This document shows, in pieces, positions 23,263 to 32,268 of a stretch of 64,000 nt of DNA. The notes beneath the pieces were generated by a model. The model ran no database searches. It saw only the letters and a program-made list of their open reading frames with translations, and had not been told where the DNA came from. Numbering within the stretch: position 1 is the first letter of the stretch; each line of letters opens with the position of its first letter. The stretch comes from Actinoalloteichus hymeniacidonis (lineage in GTDB: Bacteria; Actinomycetota; Actinomycetes; Mycobacteriales; Pseudonocardiaceae), in the NCBI RefSeq assembly GCF_014203365.1, contig NZ_JACHIS010000001.1, positions 2,728,001 through 2,792,000 on the forward strand, in the 5' to 3' direction. A program made the translations under genes and the position numbers.

Positions 23263-25200
23263 TCAGCGCTGCGCCGAGGCGTTGCGCCTGCCCCCGAGAT
23301 GCTCGGCGAAGTGTGCCTCGATGGCGCGATACATCCGGATGAGGTTCTCGGGGTTCTGGAAGCCGTGGCCCTCGTCCTCGGCGAGCAGATACTCGACCGG
23401 TATACCCCGATCTCGGAGCGAGGCCACGATGTTGTCGGCCTCGGCCGGGACGACACGGACGTCGTTGGCGCCGTGCACGACCAGCAGTGGGGTGCGGATG
23501 CGGTCGACCATCGTGATGGGTGAGCGGGCCAACATGTCGGCCTCCTGCGCCTGATCGGCGGGATCGCCCACGTAGTGGAACCAGTTGTTGGCCATGTGCG
23601 GCCGCACGAAGGGCGGGAAGGTGCGCATCAGGTTCGCCAGGTTCGACATGCCGACGTAGTCCACCGCCGCCGCGAAGTAGTCCGGGGTGACCGTGACGCC
23701 GACCAGCGTCGCATAGCCGCCGTAGGAGCCGCCGAAGATCGCGATGCGAGCGGGGTCGGCATAGCCCTGCGCTACCGCCCAGTCGGCGGCGTCGATGAGG
23801 TCGTCGTGCATTCTGCCTGCGAATTCCCCGGCCGCAGCCGTGATGTGGCGCTTGCCGTACCCCGTCGACCCTCGGAAGTTCACCTGCAGCACCGCGTAGC
23901 CCCGGTTCGCCAGGAACTGCGCCCGCGAGTTGTAGGTCCACGAGTCGTGCGCCCACGGTCCACCGTGGACCATCAGCACCAGCGGCAGCTTCTCGGCCGG
24001 GATCCCCACCGGCAGGGTCAAAAAGGCGTGTAGCGGCAGCCCGTCGCGGGCGGGGAAGCCGACCGAGGACATCGGCGCGAGCTCCGCGGGGTCCAGGCGG
24101 GGGTACGGCCGGAACAACAGCCTGCTCTGCCGCGTGCGGTGGTCGTAGAGGTAGGTCAGGGCGGGCTCACGGTCGTGGATGAACGTCGCGATCCACACCT
24201 GCTCGGTCGTGTCCGAGGAGACCGAGTGCAGGACGCCGTCGGACAGGGCGGACAGCTCGGCGTAGACATCGGCGAAATGCGGGTCCAGCACCTTGATGAT
24301 GGGCCTGTCGCCCACGAACCGCGCGGCGATGACCTCGCCGGTGCGCTTGCTGGTGAACAGCGTCGGCGGCTCACCGGCCATCATCGGACCCATCGTGCAC
24401 AGGCTGTGCCCCGCCACGGCCGCGACGACGGTCTCCTCGCCGGTCGCTCCGTCGATGCGGACGAGCCGCAGGTCGTCGGAGTCCTGGTAGGCACCCAGTA
24501 ACAGACCCTTGCCGTCGGGCGTCACCAGGGACGGAGTGATACCCAACGGGTGCTCGGGACCGCCCAGTCTGCGGAGCAGGCTCTTGGCTCCCGTCGTGGG
24601 GTCGACCGTGAAGAACTCGTAGGCGCCGTCCTCGGCGAGCGCGGTGTAGTAGGCCGCCTCGCCGTCCTGGCCGATCAGGAAACTTCCGCCGTCGGCCTCG
24701 GACTGTTCGGCGTGCAGCGTCGTCTCGCCGCTGCTCAGATCGACACGGAACACGTCGAAGTACAGGGGACGTCGGTTCATCGTGACGAGCACGCTGCCAG
24801 GCGTGGACCGCATCCGATCGACGGAGAACACCCGGGAGCCGGGGTCCATCGGCGTCAGATCGACGGCGGGTTCCTCCGGGGCTTCGAGGTCGACCCGGTA
24901 CAGGTGCCAGTCCTCGTTCCCGTCGGTGTCCTGCAGATAGAGCAACCAGCGTGGATCGCCGGTCCAGTAATGGGTCTTGATGCCGCGCCGCGTGTCGTGT
25001 GTGACGCACACGGCGTCCTCGTGTTCCTCGTCGATACCGCGCACCCACACGTTCATCCGCCCGGACTTCGGCGCCAGGTAGGCGATCCGGGTTCCGTCCG
25101 GCGAGATCGTCGCCCCGGAGAACACCGGATCGGCGAAGAACTCCTCCACGTCGATCAATCGGGGTAGCGACCCCGGTTGGTTGGTGCTCTCGTTGCTCAT
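23263..25200 (-). CDS. S9 family (prolyl oligopeptidase-type) peptidase
   Basis: The 645-residue protein has an N-terminal beta-propeller-like half (repeated strand patterns such as GATISPDGTRIAYLAPKSG) and a C-terminal alpha/beta-hydrolase peptidase half. The nucleophile is in FGGSYGGYATL; the acid is in VVHGANDVRV and the His in EDEGHGFQNP. These are the triad elements of acylaminoacyl-peptidase/DPP-type S9 enzymes. A signal peptide is absent, so it is probably cytoplasmic and cleaves short peptides. It is convergent with the hypothetical gene to its left and separated from it by a strong terminator. There is no evidence linking it to the NRPS cluster beyond proximity. Confidence 0.92.
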   Translation of the reverse strand: MSNESTNQPGSLPRLIDVEEFFADPVFSGATISPDGTRIAYLAPKSGRMNVWVRGIDEEHEDAVCVTHDTRRGIKTHYWTGDPRWLLYLQDTDGNEDWHLYRVDLEAPEEPAVDLTPMDPGSRVFSVDRMRSTPGSVLVTMNRRPLYFDVFRVDLSSGETTLHAEQSEADGGSFLIGQDGEAAYYTALAEDGAYEFFTVDPTTGAKSLLRRLGGPEHPLGITPSLVTPDGKGLLLGAYQDSDDLRLVRIDGATGEETVVAAVAGHSLCTMGPMMAGEPPTLFTSKRTGEVIAARFVGDRPIIKVLDPHFADVYAELSALSDGVLHSVSSDTTEQVWIATFIHDREPALTYLYDHRTRQSRLLFRPYPRLDPAELAPMSSVGFPARDGLPLHAFLTLPVGIPAEKLPLVLMVHGGPWAHDSWTYNSRAQFLANRGYAVLQVNFRGSTGYGKRHITAAAGEFAGRMHDDLIDAADWAVAQGYADPARIAIFGGSYGGYATLVGVTVTPDYFAAAVDYVGMSNLANLMRTFPPFVRPHMANNWFHYVGDPADQAQEADMLARSPITMVDRIRTPLLVVHGANDVRVVPAEADNIVASLRDRGIPVEYLLAEDEGHGFQNPENLIRMYRAIEAHFAEHLGGRRNASAQR

Positions 25201-26025
25201 TCGCGCACTCCTATCGAAATCGACTCGCGCGGCCGCCGGGGTCCGGCGAGCCGGAATGGAATTCCCTCAGCGCCGATGAGACACCGTGCCGTCGGGGCAT
25301 ACTCAAGTCGAATAGAGGTGACGCGGACCACTGTTTCTCATTCTTCCTGGTCAGCGGTCCAAGCTAGCACCATTGTCCTGGTATCCCCGGAGTATTGCCG
25401 ACGGCGATGGGGCCCACTAGAAATCGATGGCACCGCTGGAAAAGTCCGGCGCATATGAATTCCCGCGTGTCGCGGAGAAAGGAAGCCGATCGAGGCGGAA
25501 ACCGCGTCGGCGGGCTCGGTATCGCTCTTCTTCCATGGTCTTCGAACCCGATCACGGGTTGCGCGACGGCCCATTCTCGAACCGAGTGGCGACGTCCTAG
25601 ACAGGTCGACGCGACGTGCGACTGCGGATCACCACGTCACGGGCAGCGGCGTGATACCCGCGTCCGAGCGTGTGAGTCGATCGAGCGGAACAGCAGTGCG
25701 AAGCTCGGGACAGTGCAGCGCCAGTCCGGTGATCGCGGCCCGGATCCGGACGAGGCGCTCGCCCGTGTCCTCCGCGCTGTGAACGGCGTTCTCTCGGAGC
25801 CGACCGCCACGCCGCTGGGAGGTGATCGACGGGACGGGCACGTTCGTCAGGCTCGGGCAGGCTGATGCGTGATGTCCTGGGCGGTCGCGGTGCCCCTACC
25901 GGCACGGGTCGACGGTCGTCGGAGGCGGTAGACCCACGCAACGGCGGTCTGGCCCAAGACGAACGCCTCCCCACCTTGTCGACCGGCAGCCGCGGCCGCC
26001 CATTCGCCATCCCCGTCCCGTGTCC
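25201..26025. other. 825-bp stretch without a convincing gene
   Basis: No open frame here has both a ribosome-binding site and a recognisable product. The frame of about 70 codons at 25629-25841 on the minus strand (ending IRAAITGLALHCPELRTAVP) has protein-like composition and might be a remnant of a decayed gene, but I cannot assign it. The part near 25300-25450 is less GC-rich than the surroundings and may hold the promoter of the S9 peptidase. Confidence 0.4.
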
Positions 26026-29000
26026 TCATCGTCCGAACCGCCGGAACGTGCGCCCGAGGACCGCGATGCCGAGCGCGGCGGCGACGGTCAGGGCCGACAA
26101 CACCGCTGCCCGCACACCTCGGTCGGCAGCCGTGGCACGTGTGGCATCGTCGTCCGATTCCCCGTCGAGTGCGGAAGCCAGTAGCTCGGCGAGGTGGCTG
26201 CCCTCCCGGCCCGCGCTGTCGAGTTCATGGATCTGGGTTCGGCAGCTGAACCCATCGGCCAGGACCACCGTGTCGTCGGCTGCCTCGCGTACCCGGGGGA
26301 GCAGGACTCGTTCCGCACAGGCCTCGCTGACCTCGCGATGTCCCTTCTCGAAGCCGAAGTTGCCTGCCAGGCCGCAACAACCCGAGTCGAGTCGCTCGAC
26401 ATCGACACCGGCGTTCGCCAGCAGCCGGCGGTCGGCATCCCAACCCATGATCGCGTGCTGGTGGCAGTGGACCTGAGCGATGGCCTTCGTTCCCAACCGG
26501 GGCGGCCGATAGCCGGGCGAGTGCTCGGTGAGCAGCTCGGCGAGGGTGACGGTCTGTGCCCGCAGCCGTCGAACGTCCTGGTCGTCGGGAAACAGATCCA
26601 CGGCATCGGAGCGGAACACCGCCGTGCAACTGGGTTCCAAGCCGAGGACGAGGCCACCATCCCGCAGGTGCGGCGCGAGTTCCCGCACGGTGCGGGCGAG
26701 CATCCTCTTGGCCGTGCCCAGCTGGCCGGTGGAGATCCAGGTGAGGCCGCAGCACACCGGGTTCGCCGGCATCGTGACCCGCCAACCGGCGGCCTCCAGT
26801 ACCGCGACCGTCGCTTCCCCGACGTGTGGGTGGAAGGAGTTGGTGAAGGTGTCCGGCCACAACAGCACGGTGCCGCGCTCGCCGGTGCCCCTCGGCCCAC
26901 GTCGGGCGAACCACTGTTGCAGTGTCTCCCCGGCGAAGCGGGGGAGACACTGCCGCTCGATACCCGCCAACGTGGTGATCAGGGGTGCCGCTCTGGAGTT
27001 CTGGGTGAGCGCGTTGACAAACCTGCCCAGTCGGAGTCTGCCCACGAGCTGGGCGACCGCGGGCAGCCAACCCAGGGCGAGATCGGAGCGAGGCCGCCGC
27101 CACGGACGGCCGGCATAGTGATGCGCCAGGAACTCGGCCTTGTAGGTGGCCATGTCCACATTCGCCGGACAGTCCGACTTGCAGCCCTTGCAGGCGAGGC
27201 ACAGATCCAGCGCCTCGCGCACCTCCGTGGAACGCCAACCGTCGTCGATGGGGCTGTCGCCGTGGCCGTCGAGCATCTCGAAGAGCAACCGGGCCCGACC
27301 TCGCGTCGAGTGCTCCTCCTCGCCGGTGACCTGGTACGACGGACACATCACCTGACCGCCGTCGTTGGTGTGCTGCCTGCAGCGTCCGACGCCGACACAC
27401 CGGTTGGCGGCTTGGGCGAACGAGCCGCCGTCGTCGGAGAACCCGAAGTGCAGTCTCGATGGGTCTGCGGGCGACCAGCCCGCGCCGAGTCGCAGGTTCT
27501 CGTCCAACCGGTACGGGGCGACGACCTTGCCGGGGTTCATCCGGTTATCGGGATCGAAGATCGTCTTGAGCTTGCCGAACGCGGTGACGATGGAGTCACC
27601 GAACATGATCGGCAGCAGTTCCCCCCGGGACTGGCCGTCGCCGTGCTCGCCCGAGAACGAACCACGCAGCTCGGCGACCAGCGTGGCGGCGCGCTCCATG
27701 AAACGCCGGTAGGTGGCGACACCGTCGGCGGTGTAGAGATCGAAGGGGATGCGGGTGTGGACGCAGCCCTGCCCGAAGTGGCCGTACAGGCTGGGCCCGG
27801 TCTCGTCGGCGTACCCGAATTCCTGGTACAGGGCAGTGAGCTTGCGGAGATATTCGCCGAGCCGCTCCGGCGCCACCGCGGAGTCCTCCCACCCCTCGAA
27901 GGTGTCCGCTCGGCCGGGAACGTGCGCCGTGGCGCCGAGGCCCGCCTCGCGAACCTGCCAGAGTTCGTTCTCCCGGGCGGGATTGTCGAGAACCGCGACG
28001 GTGGCCGCGTTCTCGGTGTCGTGCAGTGCCTCGAGCATTCGGCGGGCCTGCCGCTGGACGTCCTCGGCGGTGGTTCCGCCGAACTGCACCATGAGGAAGG
28101 CACGGCCCGCAGGCATCTCGGCCAGCGCCTGCGGGTTCTTGTGTTTGATCTGCTGGTCGCGAACCAGCTTGTGGTCGACGCCCTCCAAAGCGATCGGCTG
28201 GTGTTCGAGGACCGCGGGCACGGCGTCTGCGGCGGTGGCGATGTCGGGATATCCGAGTACGACCAGCGTCCGCTCCGGCAGCACCGGCACCAACTTCAGC
28301 TCTGCCCGCAACACCGTGACCAGTGTGGACTCGGACCCGACGAGGAGACCCGCGACGTCGAAACGGTTCTCCGGTAGCAGCGAGTCGAGGTTGTAACCGG
28401 AAACGCGGCGGGGGATGGTGGGAAATCGACGACGGATCTCCTCGGCGTACTCGTCCTGCAACAGCCGCAACCGGCGGTAGACGTCCGCGCGCGTGCCGCC
28501 CAGTCGGGCGATCTCGGCGTGCTCCTGTTCGCTGGTCTCGCCACACCAGAACCGCGTGCCGTCGGGAAGGACGACCTCCAGCCGGACGATGTTGTCGACG
28601 ACCTTGCCGGTGCGCTGGGCGGTGGCTCCACAGGAGTTGTTGCCGATCATGCCGCCGAGGGTGCAGTTCATGTGGGTCGCCGGTTCCGGACCGAAACGCA
28701 GTCCGGTGGCGGCCAGTTGCCGGTTGAGCTCGTCGAGCACGATCCCGGGCTGCACCACGCAGGTCCGGGCCCTCTCGTCGACGGACTCCACGGTCGTGCA
28801 GTACTTGGACCAATCGAGGACCAGGGCCGCGTTGGTGCACTGACCGGCGAGACTGGTGCCGCCGCCTCGGGAGAGAACCGGCGCGCCGAACTCCCGAGCC
28901 ACGGCGAGTGCCTCGACCGCGTCCTCCGGCGAATGCGGGACGACCACGCCGATCGGTACCTGTCGGAAGTTCGAGGCATCGGTCGAGTATGCGGCGCGGC

Positions 29001-29127
29001 TACCGGGGTCGAACCGGATCTCGCCCGCCACCCGGTCTCGCAACGCTCGGGCGAGCGCCTCCCCGTCGAGGTCGGGACGGTGGACGGCGCTCCTGCTCAC
29101 CGGATCGGGAAGGTCCACCTGTGCCAT
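26026..29127 (-). CDS. GlcD-GlcF-type fusion: FAD-linked oxidase plus Fe-S CCG-domain protein
   Basis: This large protein (about 1033 residues) fuses a VAO-type FAD domain (VVPHSPEDAVEALAVAREFG, PVLSRGGGTSLAGQ, IGNNSCGATAQRTGK) with an FAD-oxidase C domain (GHFGQGCVHTRIPFD), a ferredoxin-like domain (CLACKGCKSDCP, and an earlier CVGVGRC...CPSY) and two CCG domains (NPVCCGLTW, SGCCGLAGNFG). The family includes D-lactate and D-2-hydroxyacid dehydrogenases that feed electrons to the quinone pool. Unusually, the last 25 residues form a hydrophobic helix (VLSALTVAAALGIAVLG) and a basic tail, which could anchor it in the membrane. I start at ATG 29127 because AAGGAGG precedes it and this removes overlap with the upstream gene. 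It is the last gene of a three-gene operon. Confidence 0.9.
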   Translation of the reverse strand: MAQVDLPDPVSRSAVHRPDLDGEALARALRDRVAGEIRFDPGSRAAYSTDASNFRQVPIGVVVPHSPEDAVEALAVAREFGAPVLSRGGGTSLAGQCTNAALVLDWSKYCTTVESVDERARTCVVQPGIVLDELNRQLAATGLRFGPEPATHMNCTLGGMIGNNSCGATAQRTGKVVDNIVRLEVVLPDGTRFWCGETSEQEHAEIARLGGTRADVYRRLRLLQDEYAEEIRRRFPTIPRRVSGYNLDSLLPENRFDVAGLLVGSESTLVTVLRAELKLVPVLPERTLVVLGYPDIATAADAVPAVLEHQPIALEGVDHKLVRDQQIKHKNPQALAEMPAGRAFLMVQFGGTTAEDVQRQARRMLEALHDTENAATVAVLDNPARENELWQVREAGLGATAHVPGRADTFEGWEDSAVAPERLGEYLRKLTALYQEFGYADETGPSLYGHFGQGCVHTRIPFDLYTADGVATYRRFMERAATLVAELRGSFSGEHGDGQSRGELLPIMFGDSIVTAFGKLKTIFDPDNRMNPGKVVAPYRLDENLRLGAGWSPADPSRLHFGFSDDGGSFAQAANRCVGVGRCRQHTNDGGQVMCPSYQVTGEEEHSTRGRARLLFEMLDGHGDSPIDDGWRSTEVREALDLCLACKGCKSDCPANVDMATYKAEFLAHHYAGRPWRRPRSDLALGWLPAVAQLVGRLRLGRFVNALTQNSRAAPLITTLAGIERQCLPRFAGETLQQWFARRGPRGTGERGTVLLWPDTFTNSFHPHVGEATVAVLEAAGWRVTMPANPVCCGLTWISTGQLGTAKRMLARTVRELAPHLRDGGLVLGLEPSCTAVFRSDAVDLFPDDQDVRRLRAQTVTLAELLTEHSPGYRPPRLGTKAIAQVHCHQHAIMGWDADRRLLANAGVDVERLDSGCCGLAGNFGFEKGHREVSEACAERVLLPRVREAADDTVVLADGFSCRTQIHELDSAGREGSHLAELLASALDGESDDDATRATAADRGVRAAVLSALTVAAALGIAVLGRTFRRFGR

Positions 29128-29137
29128 GCATCCTCCT

Positions 29138-30238
29138 TCAGACGGCGTAGTCGGCGGCGACATCGCTGCGCAGGCTCAGACCGTGACCCGGCACGGACAT
29201 CGACGGTGTGACGGTCCCGCCCGTCGGGTCGAGACAGCCGTCGAAGAACAGGCTCTCGATCCGATCGTGGTCGGCGAACCACTCGATGTGGCGGAAGTTC
29301 GGCGTCGTGACCGCGGCGTGTGCGGACAGGTTCGGCGCGCAATGTGCGGAGACGTCCCGGTTGGCGGCTGCGGCGAGTGCGGCGACGCGGCGCCACTCGG
29401 TGTAGCCGCCACAGCGGGTGACATCGACCTGCAGACAGTCCACGGCCGGGAGCAGCCGCGCGAAGTACGGCAGGTCGTAGCCGTACTCGCCCGCCGCGAT
29501 GTCCGGCCCGCCTGGCGCGCGTAGCGAGGCCAGCCCGGCGAGGTCGTCGCTGGACACCGGTTCCTCGAACCAGGTGACGTCGGCGTCCCGGAGCGATTCG
29601 AGCAGCCTGCCCGCCTGCCCGATCGAGTATCCGCCGTTGGCGTCCACATAGAGCGCGGCATCCTCGCCGATGATCTCCCGGGCGTGGGCGATGCGCTCGA
29701 GATCGCGCTCGACTCGGTTGCCCCAGGACTCCGCGATCTTGATCTTCACTCTCGGGATGTCGAGTTCGTGGACCCAGTGGGCGAGCTGCCGGGTCGACTC
29801 CTCCGAGGTCAGCGTGGTGAAACCGCCGCTGCCGTAGACGTCGACGGCTCGGTGCGCCCTGCCGAGGAGCCTGCTGACCGGCAACTCCAGCCACCGCGCC
29901 GAGGCATCCCACAATGCGATGTCGACCGCGGACAGCGCACAGGAGACCAGGCCCGGCCTGCCGAGATTGCGGGTCGCATGCTGCATCGCCGCCCAACACG
30001 CGGGGACGTCGAGCAGCGGGCGGCCGGCGATCGCCTCGGCCAGCACTCCCTCGATCAACGGCACGACCGCCGCGTCGGCGTAGGTCCAGCCGAGCCCTCG
30101 AACCGGGTCGGCCTCGACCTGGACCACCACGATCGTGGTGTCCGGCCAGAGCAGTGTCCCGTCGGCCTCGGGTCTCGGGGTCGGCACCCGGTAGGCGCGG
30201 GCGCCGATCCGCGCCACGTCCGGCGGCCGGGTCGGCAT
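29138..30238 (-). CDS. Enolase-superfamily (mandelate racemase/muconate lactonising) enzyme
   Basis: The 366-residue protein has the acid-sugar dehydratase/racemase framework: Lys pair in PRVKIKIAESWG, metal ligands in YVDANGGYS, WFEEPVSS and AAGEYGYD, and a catalytic-His-type segment in VSAHCAPNLSAHAA. Such enzymes abstract the alpha proton of a carboxylate and dehydrate sugar acids or racemise. The start overlaps the stop of the ThDP enzyme (TGATG), and the FAD/Fe-S oxidase gene follows 10 bp after its stop. The set looks like a sugar-acid or hydroxy-acid degradation operon ending in a 2-keto acid or lactate-like intermediate. The exact substrate is not evident. Confidence 0.9.
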   Translation of the reverse strand: MPTRPPDVARIGARAYRVPTPRPEADGTLLWPDTTIVVVQVEADPVRGLGWTYADAAVVPLIEGVLAEAIAGRPLLDVPACWAAMQHATRNLGRPGLVSCALSAVDIALWDASARWLELPVSRLLGRAHRAVDVYGSGGFTTLTSEESTRQLAHWVHELDIPRVKIKIAESWGNRVERDLERIAHAREIIGEDAALYVDANGGYSIGQAGRLLESLRDADVTWFEEPVSSDDLAGLASLRAPGGPDIAAGEYGYDLPYFARLLPAVDCLQVDVTRCGGYTEWRRVAALAAAANRDVSAHCAPNLSAHAAVTTPNFRHIEWFADHDRIESLFFDGCLDPTGGTVTPSMSVPGHGLSLRSDVAADYAV

Positions 30239-32031
30239 CAGTCCCGCCTGCCGGGCAGGAACTCCTGGATCTTCGTCTTCACGCCCTGCGCGATGAGGTG
30301 CAGCGCATTCGGATCGCCCTTCAACACCGCCTCGGCCGCCGACTTCACCTGTTCGAAGGTGGCGTGGGGCGGGATCGGCGGGACCTCCGGATCACAGTGG
30401 ACGTCCAACACCGTGGGCTTGTCCGCACTCAGCGCGGTCTCCCAGGCCGTGCCGAGCTGGTTGGGCTTGTCGACCGTGATCGCGCCGAGCCCCAGCGAAC
30501 GGGCGAATCCCGCGTAGTCGACGTCCGGCAGGTTCTGTGATTCCTCGAACTTCGGGGCGCCGCCCATCGCCCGTAGTTCCCAGGTGACCTGGTTGAGGTC
30601 GTTGTTGTGAAAGACGCAGATCACACACCTCGGATCGCTCCACAGGTGCCGATAGCGCGCAATGGTGATCAGTTCGGCGAGCCCGTTCATCTGCATGGCG
30701 CCATCGCCGACCAGGGCGATCACCGGTCGTTCGGGGTGGGCGAACTTGGCGCCGATGGCGTAGGGGACGCCGGGACCCATGGTCGCGAGCGTGCCCGAGA
30801 GCGACGACCGGATGTCACCGTGAATGCGCAGATTCCTGGCGTACCAGTTAGTGGAGGATCCCGAGTCGGCGGTGACGATCGCGTTACTCGGAATACGGCG
30901 GGACAGCTCGGACACGACCGCCATCGGATTGACCGGTTTCGCCGCGACTCCGGCCTCGCGGTCGACGGTGGCCCACCAGGACGCGACGTTCTTCTCCACC
31001 GTCCTGCGCCACGAGCGGTCCGACTTCTTGACGAGCTTGGGTAGCAGCGCGCGCAGCGTGGCTGTGCTGTCGCCGACGAGATTGACCTCGGTCGGGTAGC
31101 GCATGCCGATGAACTTGCCGTCGTGGTCGATCTGTACGCCTCGCGCTTGACCGAACTCGGGAAGAAACTGGGCATAGGGGAAGTTCGATCCGACGATCAG
31201 CAGCGTGTCGCAATCACGCATGAGCTCGTAGCTGGGACGGGTGCCGAGCAGACCGATGGAGCCGGTGACGAAGGGCAGATCATCGGACAACACATCCTTG
31301 CCCAACAGCGCCTTCGCGACCCCGGCTCCGGTGATTTCCGCGATTCGACGAACCTCCTCGGCCGCCCCACGCGCGCCTTGGCCGATCAGGATCGCGACCC
31401 GCGTCCCGGCATTGAGTACCTCGGCCGCGGCGTCGATGTCCGCCTCGTCCGGAACCGGTCTCGGGCCAACCAGGCCTGGCGGACTCGACGGCACCTGCTT
31501 GAACGCGTGTTGCGGAGGCGAGTAGGCCTCCTCCTGCAGATCCGCCGGGATGATCAGGGCCGTCGGGCAGCGGCGCGATTCGGCGGTGCGGATCGCCCGG
31601 TCCAGTGCGTTGGGCAGCTGCTCTGCGACGTTCACCTCCACGAGATATTCGCTGGCGACGTCCTTGTACAGCGTCTGTAGGTCCACCTCCTGTTGGTAGC
31701 TGCCGCCCATCGCACTGCGCGCGGTCTGCCCGACGATCGCCACCACCGGAACGTGGTCCAGCTTGGCGTCGTAGAGGCCGTTGAGCAGGTGGATCGCCCC
31801 AGGCCCCGAGGTCGCCATACAGATCCCGACCCGGCCGCTGAACTTGGCGTATCCGACCGCGGTGAACGCGGCCATCTCCTCATGCCGGGCCTGTACGAAT
31901 CGTGGGCGGTTATCCGCCTTCCCGAAGGAGGTGACGATCCCGTTGATTCCGTCACCCGGATAGGCGAACACCTCTTCCACCCCCCACTCGCGCAATCGCC
32001 GCAGGAGGTAGTCGCCGACCGTATCCGCCAT
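30238..32031 (-). CDS. ThDP-dependent pyruvate oxidase/dehydrogenase-like enzyme
   Basis: The 597-residue protein is of the acetolactate synthase/pyruvate oxidase family. The catalytic Glu is in RFVQARHEEMAAF, the ThDP diphosphate motif in GDGAMQMNGLAELIT...NND, and the central FAD/ADP-type domain is present. The sequence is closest in style to PoxB-like enzymes, which decarboxylate pyruvate to acetate with electron transfer to quinone, although related 2-keto-acid enzymes cannot be excluded. GGAG precedes the ATG. It is the first gene of the operon and overlaps the enolase-superfamily gene by 1 bp. The pairing with a quinone-linked FAD/Fe-S oxidase supports a catabolic role in 2-hydroxy or 2-keto acid oxidation. 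Confidence 0.9.
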   Translation of the reverse strand: MADTVGDYLLRRLREWGVEEVFAYPGDGINGIVTSFGKADNRPRFVQARHEEMAAFTAVGYAKFSGRVGICMATSGPGAIHLLNGLYDAKLDHVPVVAIVGQTARSAMGGSYQQEVDLQTLYKDVASEYLVEVNVAEQLPNALDRAIRTAESRRCPTALIIPADLQEEAYSPPQHAFKQVPSSPPGLVGPRPVPDEADIDAAAEVLNAGTRVAILIGQGARGAAEEVRRIAEITGAGVAKALLGKDVLSDDLPFVTGSIGLLGTRPSYELMRDCDTLLIVGSNFPYAQFLPEFGQARGVQIDHDGKFIGMRYPTEVNLVGDSTATLRALLPKLVKKSDRSWRRTVEKNVASWWATVDREAGVAAKPVNPMAVVSELSRRIPSNAIVTADSGSSTNWYARNLRIHGDIRSSLSGTLATMGPGVPYAIGAKFAHPERPVIALVGDGAMQMNGLAELITIARYRHLWSDPRCVICVFHNNDLNQVTWELRAMGGAPKFEESQNLPDVDYAGFARSLGLGAITVDKPNQLGTAWETALSADKPTVLDVHCDPEVPPIPPHATFEQVKSAAEAVLKGDPNALHLIAQGVKTKIQEFLPGRRD

Positions 32032-32232
32032 GAGAGCTCCTCAGTCCGAGCATCGAGAACCACCGGCGGATACCCGGCGGTGCGCACCGGTACGCCGAGG
32101 ATGCCGAGAAGACCTCGTCGGGGCGACGACGGCGTCGAGGACGGCTGCACGATGTTCACTGCGCTATCGCTTCAGTTCTTATCGAAAATCAATCTCTCCG
32201 GAGGGTCGAGACTTCGGTGCGATCGAGTGGCG

Positions 32233-32255
32233 CGAGCGGGGCGATTCCCCGCTCG
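32233..32255 (-). terminator. Hairpin terminator after the esterase-family gene
   Basis: CGAGCGGGG and CCCCGCTCG form a perfect 9-bp stem with a 5-base loop, 14 bp past the stop codon. Confidence 0.65.
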
Positions 32256-32268
32256 GGTCGCTAAGTGA

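Noticed and set aside
25597-26010. Minus-strand gene after the FAD/Fe-S oxidase
   Set aside because: Arg/Pro-rich translation without motifs; treated as gene-free sequence with at most a remnant.
26194-28377. Very long open frame antisense to the FAD/Fe-S oxidase gene
   Set aside because: High-GC codon bias creates long antisense frames; the sense strand encodes a complete, motif-rich enzyme and the antisense product has no recognisable pattern.
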